From Porogramme epimiltina (taxonomy: Eukaryota; Basidiomycota; Agaricomycetes; Polyporales; Polyporaceae): a stretch of DNA of 64,000 nucleotides. The notes under the pieces were generated by a model that was given only the letters and a program-made list of their open reading frames with translations, did no database searches and was not told the origin of the DNA. Made by a program: the position numbers and the translations under genes. The DNA is taken from the NCBI GenBank assembly GCA_900155495.1, contig FTLJ01000109.1, forward strand, positions 1-64,000, read 5' to 3'. Position 1 is the first letter of the stretch. The number at the start of each line of letters is the position of its first letter. Below are positions 11,282-21,852 of the stretch, piece by piece.

Positions 11282-12131
11282 ATGGCGGCCTCAGCAGCTC
11301 GAACGGGAATCGCACATGCTCTCAAACGCACTCGGTTCCACATCGGGCCTCGCACCCTCCGGTCCCAAGGCGTGAGCGTGGATAATGTGCAGCCCGTCTA
11401 TGACTGTGGCAAGCTCGCATGGTGGGCGCGGTGGACATACTTTCTCGTTGCGGCCGACCTTGTTGTAACGTGCGTGCTCTTCCTTTCCTCTTTTCGTCGG
11501 TGTGACAGAATGGCCGTTTAGCGCGTCGGCTTGCGAGCTCACCTGGAACCACTGGACTGGCTGGGAAGAACTCTCCAAGGATGCAGAAGGCGGCAGCGCA
11601 CCCAGCACATCACGAAGACCTGGCTCTGATGTATTGTCAACACCCAACGACTCGAAAGCATCGGATGAAGTAGTGGGGCACTACGTTCTCCGTCCGATGT
11701 GGCAGCGCGCCGCTTTCACAGCTACGAACCTCGTTGCTGGCATCGGCTTGGCTGCAGTCCTGTTAGGGGGGCGCTCTCGGATCGTACGCAAGATGTTCAT
11801 TATCCCCAACACCGCCGCGTCGTCGAGCCCCAGCCAGCGCGCGGCAGACCGCCTGCTAGTGATTCAGTCGCCCCTCCATCCGCGCGACCACGGCGTCGTG
11901 TACCCTCTCAAGCGCACGGGTCTTGTGCAGAGCTCTGACAATGCGGAGATGCTGGTCACTCTTAAGGATGACCGGGGACACTACTCGGTTGGGCTACAGG
12001 GTGCGTTGGTGGGTGGGGAGAAACGAGCTACGGTGTGGGATGCGCGTAAAGCACTCTTCGTGGGATGGTACGGGGAGAAGAGGGGTACTCAGATGTTCCT
12101 GGATAGCTCGAAAGTAGAGAATCACCAATGA
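11282..12131 (+). CDS. Conserved two-pass membrane protein, probably mitochondrial
   Basis: Two exons (11282-11469 and 11522-12131, GTGCGT..TTTAG, phase 2) give 265 aa. The N-terminus is Arg/Ala-rich without acidic residues at first (MAASAARTGIAHALKRTRF), as in mitochondrial presequences. A hydrophobic segment spans the splice (WTYFLVAADLVV) and a second follows near residue 125 (TATNLVAGIGLAAVLLGG). The C-terminal half is soluble. The arrangement resembles TMEM223/TMEM186-type mitochondrial assembly proteins, but this is a guess from layout only. A start at 11282 is chosen because upstream in-frame starts are not ATG. No link to the neighbouring BTB or kinase genes is evident. Confidence 0.65.
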
Positions 12132-12510
12132 TAATGGTCACACGTGTGCCTACTGCTCCCTCACTAGACCGTGAACGTTTGAACCGCAATGGCCTACACG
12201 TCTCAAGACAAAGGCTCCCTGGAGAGCTTTAGCGTGACAGAGTGCACGTGTCTCCACCCGTCTTTCCCAAAAAGGGCAGGTCAACCAAGTAGTTAGGCGC
12301 CACCCGACCTTGGTTCTGACCACTCCAACGGCGAGTCATCATAATTCCGCGCCAGCACAAAAACTCAGACATACATTGTCCTACATTTCAAGTATGTTAT
12401 ACTGCTATTGTAGCTTCACTCTGACTCATCTGGCCTAAAACAGCAAGTCCTCTCCGCAGCCTCGTGCATCAGGTCAACAGTGGGTACTTCCTTGACCACT
12501 TCCACTGTGC

Positions 12511-12518
12511 GTATAAAA
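12511..12518 (+). promoter_or_regulatory. TATA box of the FunK1 kinase gene
   Basis: GTATAAAAGG lies about 58 bp upstream of the ATG at 12570, a strong TATA match in a GC-rich context. Confidence 0.55.
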
Positions 12519-12569
12519 GGCCCAGCTTCAAAGCACGTGTTAAGGTACGATCTTCTTTACTCTCTCACC

Positions 12570-15500
12570 ATGGATTGTCCAATAACTCCTCCTGCCCCAC
12601 CCGCTGTGGTCCCTCCCATGACACCCTCTAAAGAGGCCCACTTCGAAGCTCGGGGCGCGAAGACTTCCCCGGCTAATATCAACTCTCACCATACTCACAA
12701 TCACGGCCGGCAGCCTTCAATAGCGGACCAACGCAATACCAAGCGATTGAGGCACGATATGGTCTCCGACGGTTCCAACACCTCAATCTTGATGAACCTC
12801 TCGCGATTGTCTGAGGAGTACTTTGGCGACACCCTCGAGAATGTTAACGACGAGTTCAAAGCCACCTTTTCTACTGCGGTTGTGTCAAGAGTGCATACGC
12901 TGTTCTTCCAGGGGTTCTACGAGACAGAGGACGCCCGCACCACCCAACACCCAGGAGCGACGAGTTCTACGGACGGCACGGCTTCAGCTGACGAGAGACT
13001 TCCGTTGACGGATGATCCAGATCGTGGAGACGAGGATGAAGTAGAGGCTTTGATAGCTACGGATCACGAACCGGGAACTCTAGACAGTGAAATTCCAGCC
13101 ACTCAAGACTACCCGGGTGCCGCCAATCTCGACGTCAGTGCTGATGATGTTCAGGTGTCGCTGACTGAGCCGACTGGTACTGGTAGGGCCGGAAGGCGGC
13201 AAGTCTACACGCCAAAAAACCCCATAGAGAAGAAGATCACCGCGCTTTGGGTACGTGGCTAGAATGGGTTGCCGCGTACAGCAGAACTGACCACTGTATG
13301 ATCAGGAGACCGTCGATCGAGAGGTCGCACTCTGCCCGGGCCACTTCCTTAACCTATCCGAATATGAATACGACCATGGTGACGAGAAGAAGAACAAAAT
13401 CGACGGATCGCTCATTCTCGTTGCCGACAAACGTGCGATTATCCCCAAGAGGCCGAACTGGAGTCTACAACAGTTCTCAGTCGAGTTCAAGCGTGGTGGC
13501 ACTTCCCTAGAGCCCTTCGAAGACATGGCAGGCGAGAACGCTGAGCCGTCAGCGTTGAGTCGGAAGGAGGTTAGAGGACAGCTCATGGGATACGCTGAGC
13601 GCGTCTTCGCATTCCAGCACCGCACTGCAATCTTCCAGCTTTTCGTTAACGGCAGGTTCTTTCGAGTCCTCCGCTGGGATCGCTCTGGCGTAATCGCCTC
13701 TCGCGCTACCAATTACGTCGATACTGTGGACCACACCGCCATCCTACTCCGCGTGCTGTTCAACCTCTCTAGGCTCCACCGAGCGCAACGTGGATTCGAC
13801 CCCTCCGCCCACCTCCTACACCCCAGTTCTTGCGGTTGGCGGCACATGTCACTCGTTGCGCAGGTCTACAAAGACGACGTAGAAGACCCTAAGGAGCGAA
13901 GAATCGCCGACATGAACTTCCCTCGCCTCCCCTTTCCGTCTGCAAGGCCTCCCCAAACGTGCATGTTTGGTCACCGTCATCTTCATACCGACCCTCGGGA
14001 AACGTGTCTCAACGTCCACGACCATGATCTCAGCCGACTGGCCGCATACATTCTACCCTCCTTCTCTTTTATACGCGACATGTTCCGCATGTCTATCTCC
14101 GACCCAACGGTGCCTCGCTACGTGCTCGTCGTCAAGGATCGCAAGTTCCTAGTCGGGAAACCTTTTTACGAGACCTCGGGTATGATCGGTCGTGGTACAC
14201 GTGGATACTTGGCCCTGGATTGGGACTCCCAGAGATTCATGGTGCTGAAAGACACGTGGCGGCCCTACTACGAGAAGACAGAAAGCGAGGGTGAAATATT
14301 GGGGCGTCTCAACAAGAACGCAGTCCCGAATGTGCCGACGCTCGTGGTGTGTGAAGACCTTCCTTGCCAAGATACAGAAACCTCGCAATACGCACCTGAC
14401 ATCGGCCGGAAGCACGTCGCACCATCTCTCAAAAAGCGCCAGTTCCCTGGCATGGATGTTCCTATCGAGAGAAGGAGGCCCACTATCATTGAACGTATGA
14501 AGGGGCACCCTAACAGCCGCTTTCTTCCCCCGGCCGTTTCGTCCGATCCGGGCCCCGCACACCCAGTCGCTGGCAGTCCAGCACCGTATCGCCCGAATCA
14601 GCCGTCATCTTCTAGCATCAAGCGCTCATTCAATGAGATGACTGCGGATGGCCAACACATCCAGGGGTCTGGTCTGCGGCACCTTCAGCACCACCGCCTT
14701 GTCGTCGCGGAGGTATGCCTTCCCTCTACCGCATTCGTTCACGGCAGGCAGTGGGTGTCGATAGTCTCCGACTGCGTTTTAGGTAAGTATAAATTTAGGC
14801 GCAATACTCTAGTAACCAGCTGATAAAACTACTTAGCTCACAAGGGTGCCGTGGGGGAGTGCGATTACGTTCATCGCGATATCAGTGTTGGGAATATTCT
14901 CATCTACCCTTTGGTCGTATACTCGAGTGGTCGAGTTGTGGCCATCCAGTGGAAAGGTCTCCTTAGCGATTGGGAACTCGCAAAGCAGATCGGAATGTTG
15001 GCTCGTCAGCCACACCGCACGGTAAGTCATCCATTAGGCATATCGTACTTGAAATCTCAATGCTCTTTTAGGCGACCTGGCAGTTTATGTCTGTCCGCAG
15101 TCTTGATCGACCGGACCTCCCAGTTCTCATCGCTGACGAACTGGAGTCGTTCTTCCACGTGCTCCTCTACAACGCCGTGCGTTTTCTCCTACACAACTAT
15201 GAACCGGCGCGGTCGTTTGTCTCTCAGTATTTCGACGGCTATGATATCGACACCAAGGAGAACTACTCGTGTCCAGGGTTGAAGCGGGCGATCATGGAAC
15301 ACGGGATCATTGAGACCGCGAAGGATAAACAAAAGCTTCATTTCCACTACGTCGACGGTACTTCCCATCCTCTCAACGACATCCTCGAGAATCTCCTGGA
15401 GCTATTTGCGGCTCGTTACGCAGTGATCAACTCCAATGTCACTCAGCAGCGGTACGAAATGCGCCCCGACAGACAGGAACAACTACAGGTACCTGAGATA

Positions 15501-15833
15501 TTTTCCTTCGTGGTGGACAAAAATGGCAACCTCGTGACCCCCGCTCGGAAGGCGCCAAATAAGAAGGTCAACTGGAGGACTCGAAGGCGCGCGGCCATGA
15601 ACAACCGTTCGGCGTTGGCTATTGACGAAGCCTCAGAGTTGATGAAGATGCTGTCAGATCACGACGCCGTCATGGATATTTTCACCGAATATCTTGACGA
15701 GGCTTCCATCTGGCGAGTAGGAGACAAAATCCAGGGAGATCGCCTCCCGGACTACCTCCAGCCCGTTATGCAGAACGCTCTCCAAACCGATGACAGGCCT
15801 GCATCTGCGAAGCGTCCGCGGTCACAGTTGTAG
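12570..15833 (+). CDS. FunK1-type fungal protein kinase
   Basis: Large kinase-like protein of 1034 aa from four exons (12570-13250, 13306-14782, 14837-15021, 15072-15833; the sum is exactly in frame). The N-terminal 200 residues are acidic, polar and probably disordered. The FunK1 domain follows: a helical N-lobe extension, the conserved R-x-L-R-W-D-R-S-G motif near residue 275, a glycine-containing loop (GMIGRGTRG) and VLKDTW with the putative ATP-binding Lys. The catalytic loop is HRDISVGNIL, then SDWELAK in place of DFG, and ATWQFMSV, the family hallmark. FunK1 kinases are a family expanded in mushrooms; their substrates are mostly unknown. The basic C-terminus (KRPRSQL) could be a nuclear signal. 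Confidence 0.92.
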
Positions 15834-16071
15834 CAGCCGACCAGGCACGCCTAGAGAGTAGTAGCAAAGATTAAGGGCAAGGTCACTGTTGACAATACGG
15901 TATCAAGACTGGGTTTGATATCTTTCGCGATTCTCCAATCGGACGTTGGTTATATATACTGTTGTATGCTACACACGTTGAAGCGATTTCCGTCACTATC
16001 ATCATCTTCCCAAGCTCCTCACATTGGTGGGCTTGCCTCGACTGCCAAACATAAGGTTCGCATATGTTGTA
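15834..16071. other. Convergent intergenic gap
   Basis: About 240 bp between the FunK1 stop (+) and the BTB-4 stop (-). It should serve as 3' UTR for both genes; no gene is seen. Confidence 0.5.
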
Positions 16072-17777
16072 TTAGATGCGCAGAGAGACCTATGTATATA
16101 GCTGTCAAGTCAGCCTAGATTCAAACCTCGAATGTCACTCCTACAACTCACGGTGTCCAAGGCTTCTGAGATATTCCGTGGGAGTGTCACCCCTAGTCGA
16201 ATGATGTCCGTCGCGACGCCAAAGCAACGTCCGCACCAAGGTGTAACTCCGAGACTCCTCGCGGTCGACCTCTCGAAGTACTCCAGCGCGGAAAACACCT
16301 TTCTGCCCGGCCGCTCGCGCAACTCCCGCGCCATACCATCGCGTCGCTCATCCACCCAACGTGCGCCGGAAACACAGCGGTCCGCTTTACACGGCTCGCG
16401 CAACGGGTGCTCTGACTCGGAGTCCGAGCCGGATGCGTCTCCATCGCTGCTAGCCTTCCACAGGTCGTCGTTGGAGCGAATTGCCGCGCTCACGGCATCC
16501 GCAGCGCGCAATTGGTAGTCGAGGAGCCGCTGGTAGGTGCCCGCGGATGACTCCTCCAACTCAGGGACATATGTTGGCTCAAGACGGAGCGTCTGTCGTG
16601 CGGCGATCCGCGCGAGCCCAGAATGCCCAGCCTGCACGGCAGCAAAGAAGGCCGAGTAGGGCCGCTCGGAGGCGATGGAGGTCCAATGGTCGTCGAGTAG
16701 GTCGGTGATGCGACTCATGTCGTACTTGTCCGCTGCTTCGACTAGCGAAAGTGTGAGAGAGATGCTGTTGGGGAGAATGTTTTTTGCATGTGGATAGCAG
16801 AGGCGGAGGAGTGGAGCGAGGACTTCCCCAACTTCCTCAAGCGTCAAAATCGGGGTGGTAGCATCCACGAATTTTCCGATCAGAGCATGGAGGATGGGAG
16901 AATTCATGCATAGAACGCCCTTGTGTACTTGATACTCTCCGCCGTCTGACGCACGGCAAGTTAAGTCCGGATATCTGACACTGGAGAAGAAGACACCGTC
17001 AATAAGACTTCCCCCTGACGGGAGAGGCTTCGTGGCGTTGACATCCGAGTCGGGTAGTCGCTTCATGTTCGTGGTCGTTTGTCCACAATCAGTTTTGGCA
17101 AGCGTGAGCTGCTTCGCGATCGTGGTCTTCCCGTCCTCCCGATGGAACTCCACAAGGCGGAAGTAATCTCCCGCACTGACCCCGTTGACACTCATGATGA
17201 ATTCCCCGACAGGTACGAAAACTCGGCGGTCGTCGTATGTCCCAAGTTCCTTGAAGTGCAGCGACCGCTCAGCCCCGCGACGCGCCACAGCCTCGAGGCC
17301 AAACCGGCACCCGATTGCCCACACCTGCAGCGGGCGGTCCTGTGCAAACGCGAGGAGCTCGTTGGTAAGCACCGAGGTGGGCCACGCCATCATGTACTTG
17401 AGCGCCGCATCGAGGAGCGGCGGGATCTCGTCGAGGATGTGGGTGTGTGGCGCATTCCCTATGGGGTAGATGATGCGGAGGAGAGCATCGAGGACGGTAC
17501 TGTGTTCAACAAGGGATACCACAGGGGTATTTGGGGTGGTGGATGGGTGCGATGATGGGCTGCTTGACTGAGCATCGGTAATGATGTTGTCGAATATTTG
17601 GGATGCGGTAACGAGAATTTGACTGAAAACGTGGAAATAGACACCATCGGAGCTCTTGAGGACAAGGTCAGTGGGAGGGCGGTCGAAGGGAGCAGCTGCG
17701 GTCTTCTGTTCGAGGGATATTGGAGTTCCCATTGGAGATCGGCGTCTTGATGCCATGAACTCGAAGGTTACAACCAT
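16072..17777 (-). CDS. Double BTB/POZ-domain protein (BTB-4)
   Basis: Predicted 547 aa; closest to BTB-6 along the whole length. The first BTB starts about residue 32 (TDLVLKSSDGVYFHVFSQIL), with BACK-like helices containing RPLQVWAIGCRFGLE. The second BTB begins near 270 (YPDLTCRASDGGEYQVHKGV), and the C-terminus has T-P-W-C-G-R-C before ATDIIRLG. Start choices are 17777, 17756 or 17732; alignment with BTB-6 would favour 17732, while the first ATG is 17777. The phase-0 terminal intron (16151-16090) ends in CATAG and the last exon encodes VSLRI. Family role: protein-protein adaptor; partner unknown. Confidence 0.83.
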
Positions 17778-17830
17778 CTGACAAGGGTTTTCCGACCGTT
17801 TTGCGAATATTATTGGCCACGGCCTGAGGG

Positions 17831-17840
17831 GTATATAAGG
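17831..17840 (-). promoter_or_regulatory. TATA box of BTB-4
   Basis: Read on the minus strand, CCTTATATAC lies about 55 bp upstream of the first ATG of BTB-4. Confidence 0.45.
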
Positions 17841-18159
17841 CCAGTGGTGTTTGACGGGATGTCGGTATCATGCACGACACAACCTGCAGCAGCAGCTAAC
17901 GATCTCAGCTGCAGCAGAAAATTGTGGCGCAGAACTTGCAGCTACTGCAGCTGGAATTCAGCACCGGTTCACCTGATGGTCTCAGTGTCCTGGTCTTCTC
18001 TGAGTGGGCAGTCACAGAGGTTCATAAAGTAAAAGCACCGCAAGAAGTTCAAGTATTGCGTATAACCACGAGGACTAGACGCAGCACTTTTGATGAGATT
18101 CTTCCTGATGACAGCGTGTAACGAGCCTTGAACACTTGTTATATAGAATTCTTTTATTC

Positions 18160-18310
18160 TGTTGAAGTTCTTGAGCGAGAGCAAGGACAACCCTGCGCCA
18201 TAACCTGAAGAACATCCGACATCGTCCCCCAAGCGAATAAGCCTGTCGGCAATTGATTCAGAAAACGAATATTGAGCTCCTGAGGATACGGTGACGAGCA
18301 TGTAATGATG
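18160..18310 (-). pseudogene. Truncated relic of a BTB gene (BTB-3 type)
   Basis: About 150 bp on the minus strand aligns with the start of BTB-3. The 15-mer TTGATTCAGAAAACG is identical at 18253-18267 and 10945-10959, and flanking blocks match with indels. Reading frame similarity is SFSESIAD here against PFSESTAD in BTB-3, then frameshifts destroy the BTB core. No second BTB or C-terminal region follows. This is a dead N-terminal fragment, left by duplication or deletion. Confidence 0.7.
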
Positions 18311-18319
18311 TGGGGAGCC

Positions 18320-19270
18320 AATGTGGAAAGCCAATGAGTCATCAGATGTCGTGAAGTTATACGTCGAGAGGCAAGCTGAAGTAATAGCGGGCAGAGTCCT
18401 CGTCACAATCGACCATCAGAGACCACGTGGCCCGTTTGGCGCCTACCCACCCCTTCCTCCACCCTGCCAGCGGCGATATGACTGCTACGTAGTATCGTCT
18501 TGGCCCCAGTGGATGGCTTCTGCGCACAAACTTGCCGTCTCTCCGCCACACCATCTTTAATATGGCGCCTACTGAAGTCGAGGTGGCGGCGCCATCGAGG
18601 AAGTGCTAAACTCCGGGTTAACCGGAACAGTGGCAACCTCTTCCGAGTCGTAGAACATCATGCGGTTTTGCGTCGCTTGCGGTATCGTGGTGGTGCGCTC
18701 ACAGTGAAACACTTGCTGAAGTCTCTGTTTCAGCAAGGCGGGAATACTCCTCACGTCCTCGACACCGCTCCCGCTGTCATCAAGAGCCGGTCTGCAATGC
18801 GTTTCCACTGGGAGAATTCTGCAGGGGCGACTTGCGGTTATGCACAAAAACATTGGATGGTCACGTGGTACTATCATAATCAAGTTATGCAATGCCCCCG
18901 AAATCTGTCGACTGATTCACCGTGGACCTACAGCATACAAGGGCGGTCCGTAATTCCTTGGCGGTCGCCGGTGTCCCGCTTAGTGCGTTTTTCGTCTTCC
19001 CAGACGTGGCGTCCCACTTTGTACTCACTTCTATCATGCACAGATCCGCCTCATGACTCTTAGGAGACTCGGAAACTTACAGGCTCTCGAGTGACTATGA
19101 AAGACACTAGACCATTTTTCTCCACTGATTCGCCACAGGGCCTCGCTTAGAGAACATGGGTCCCTTGGGCCCGCCATCCATCATGTTTGTACGCCCATCT
19201 TCAGCCCTCACGAGGCCGTTGACGCGGGTGGTTATGAGGCGGGTTTTCGGACTTTACATATTCCCTCGTT
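18320..19270. other. Long intergenic region without a supported gene
   Basis: Open frames occur on both strands (the longest covers about 18500-19060 on +), but they overlap in several frames, lack splice-consistent partners and show no recognisable motif. A short ATG-started frame at 18562 (MAPTEVEVAAPSRKC) stops at once. I see no gene I can support. Confidence 0.4.
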
Positions 19271-19279
19271 TTACTTGAA

Positions 19280-19690
19280 TCGTCCACTTTCATTCACATT
19301 CACACATTTTCATCCATGTTCATCCATATCCATGTTCATCCATGTTCATTAGACGTCCGTTAGAATTATGATCCATTCATCGGCTTTCACACGGTTTCAT
19401 CCACAGAGCAGACCAGTTTGCTGCGGTAGTAGGCGGTATGGCTTAGTCATATGATCACTCATGATCATTCGTGTTCATTGATGTTCATCGAATTCCGTTT
19501 AGGGACGCCTAGGCGCCCACCTGGTTGATAGCGTTGGTGATCACTTGTGTTCATTCTTGATCATCCACTACGCCCCACCGATATCTCTTCTCTCATATCT
19601 TGTGATAACCAATGAAAGTGAGTGAAACTGTGTGAACATGGGTGATCACGCGTGATCATTGATGGTGAGGACACTGATGAATAAAGTCCG
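19280..19690. repeat. Cluster of degenerate GTTCATCC / GATCAC motifs in inverted arrangement
   Basis: From 19290 to 19350 the + strand reads as repeated (A)TTCATCCATGTTCATCC units. Between 19450 and 19560 mixed TGATCAC and GTGTTCATT units appear. At 19610-19660 the complementary orientation (GTGTGAACATGGGTGATCACG) returns. The two flanks could fold on each other over roughly 400 bp. It may be a degenerate foldback element; no target duplication was identified. Confidence 0.45.
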
Positions 19691-20640
19691 ATAACTACCG
19701 TCATATTACGGAACACAGCACCACGACTCCGCGCACCGATCGTGCCTCCATGTGTGGACGCAACTCCGATCACGACCCCTGCAAACAACACCGCGCGACA
19801 CACACCATCCTGTGCGCTCACGCGCCCGCCCAGCAACTCGAGTGGCTGAGGCAAGTGGCGCGTCGATGCATACGGGCGCAGCGTCGGCTCCCGTGGCGGG
19901 AGCATCCCGCCTATGCCAGGGCGGGGGCGCTGCGCCCGCCCTGCGACCATACTGGGTCTCTGCGCGGCAGTTGCAATCATCGCCCGCCCCTCATCCCTTC
20001 AGAGCTCACCTCTCGCCTTCCTCTCCCCGGCGAGTCCCGCGCGGGCTTGTGAAGCGGCACGCGAGGATGTATGGCCCGCCCGTCCACGAGGATGGCGGCT
20101 GCCACCTATGCGCCCCCACAATCGACTGCCCTCTTGCCGATTTCGGCGGGCGGCGGGTGCGGTGACCGCCTGCGCGCCCGACGTCCGCGCGATGGACACA
20201 GCTAGATGCAGGTGGTTTTGCTGGTCTGCGGAACCCGGAGGTCCGCGGTGTTGGGGCCGTGGCTAGCCCACCACCGTCGCGGCCGCGCTCGCGAGCCCGT
20301 GCGTCGCTATCTGCCAGGTGAGCCGTCCCTTCGACCCTCTCTCCAAGTATGCAGACATCATCCATCGGTGACGTGCACAGGCTCTTCTATCCCAGCTTGT
20401 GCGGCTGTCTGGACCTCCATCTGTCCCCCTCAGTACGGCGGAGCAACTATCGCATGTGGCCTAAGACGGAGAGTGCACCCGGACTTGAGGGCTCTCCTCT
20501 TCGAGCTCAACGCGCGAGAGGGCGTACGGGACGCTTATGTCTTCATAAAACTGCCGGTGAGTGACGTCGGAATCCTCATCCAGCAGTCGTCCTCTCGTCC
20601 CAGATTCCCCTGTCCTCTCAAACTACTAAAAATCTACAAT
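19691..20640. other. GC-rich unassigned region upstream of the zinc-finger gene
   Basis: Very GC-rich from about 19750 to 20320, with long overlapping open frames on both strands that differ in composition from neighbouring genes. A stretch at about 20440-20550 (GLRRRVHPDLRALLFELNAR) looks protein-like and ends at a good donor (CTGCCG|GTGAGT). It may belong to a 5' exon of the zinc-finger gene or to a separate relic; I could not build a consistent model. Confidence 0.3.
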
Positions 20641-21187
20641 ATGTCGTGAGTCTTCGTAATCTCCTTAAACATGGGGTGAAGTGTCCATCCCATCATGATT
20701 CACTGATATTCGCGGTTCCTTCTTACTACTCTTCAAGTGACGTCAACAGTAAAATTATACAGTGGGCTCGGTATGTTACGGGAACCGAACGCTTTGTATG
20801 TGCTGGAACAGGGACTCAATGCCGTAAGCATATGGAACCATCTACACTTGAACGTCATTTGCAAATTTGCCATCGACTTCAAACGACGTAAGCATGCGTG
20901 CGCCGACCTCGTAACAAGCACATCCATTGATTTCTATTCTTAGAGGAATTGTCGACGTTTGTCAGATCTGTGGTTGGCGAAAGACGGGCCTGGCGTCCAT
21001 TCTCAGGCACTTTGTGTCACAGTGAGTTGTATGAAGATTTAAAGATGGTATTCCATGACGTCTCATCTTTCCTTACAGCAAATATGCTGGTCCATGCTCA
21101 CACTGCGGCGCAGGCGGCTTCACAGATGGCGAGCAGAGATTCCAACACCTCGTCGACGTGCATGCGATCACAGAAAACACCCCGTAG
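20641..21187 (+). CDS. Small C2H2 zinc-finger protein, three fingers
   Basis: Four exons (20641-20645, 20750-20887, 20944-21021, 21079-21187) give 109 aa. After MSKIIQWARYVTG come three fingers, each in or near its own exon: C-x6-C-x11-H-x4-H, then C-x2-C-x12-H-x3-H (CQICGWRKTGLASILRHFVSH), then C-x2-C-x13-H-x4-H. The second-finger histidine codon is split by the last intron. The two C-terminal fingers match the classical Cys2His2 pattern, suggesting nucleic-acid or protein binding. The first exon would hold only ATGTC, so a longer 5' part upstream cannot be excluded. No other domain is seen. Confidence 0.65.
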
Positions 21188-21852
21188 ATCAAGGGGCCTT
21201 TCGGTGTGATAGCCACAAGAACAAGAACTTGAGCGTGAGCACGAACACGGACACGAACAGTACACGAACAGTACACCATACGTCGCTATCTTACTCTCTT
21301 CTAATATCGATCGTCTCCCAACTACTGTAGCGCCGCGCTAATGTTATCATCTACAGCACTAGTCTAGCCATATTACCTGTTTGTAGCTTAGCGGAGCCTA
21401 TAAGTACTAGAACATGTATCAATATCGTTGTATTACCATCAAATAGAGTATCTTGGTTCTTCACCCCATTCGGTCATTATCCGAGTTGGGGGGCGTGCAC
21501 TATTACTCAGTGCATACAGAGTCACCTCAGTGACTACAATACCCAATAGAAGGGGCGTGGTTGTCATCATTCATGCTTGGTCCGGGATAATCTCGCGCGG
21601 CAACCAACGCACGCAGCGATTAGAGGATTTGCTCCGGATGGTCCACTGTACAATCGAATGACCAGATTGTATTGAACACTTGCTTACCACAACTGGACGA
21701 ATGTCACAAACCGATAGATACCGGATCAATCCATTGCGAACGATAACGTGACAGAACGTAGCAGGTACACGGACAAGCGAGACAACAACGAAAAGCAAAC
21801 GAGTGCAAGACATAAATGAGAGCACCGAGTTGACTAGATTATTCCGGTCTCT
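21188..21852. other. Intergenic between zinc-finger gene and BTB-5
   Basis: About 660 bp, more A+T-rich than the flanks, holding the convergent 3' regions of the two genes. A short repeat of ACACGAACAGT occurs near 21250-21280. No gene is supported. Confidence 0.45.

Noticed and set aside
18500..19063. 187-codon + strand open frame
   Set aside because: Protein-unlike composition, overlapping frames on the other strand, no intron signals placed consistently.
19610..19700. Possible CRISPR-like or tandem array
   Set aside because: Units are degenerate and irregularly spaced, and the genome is eukaryotic.
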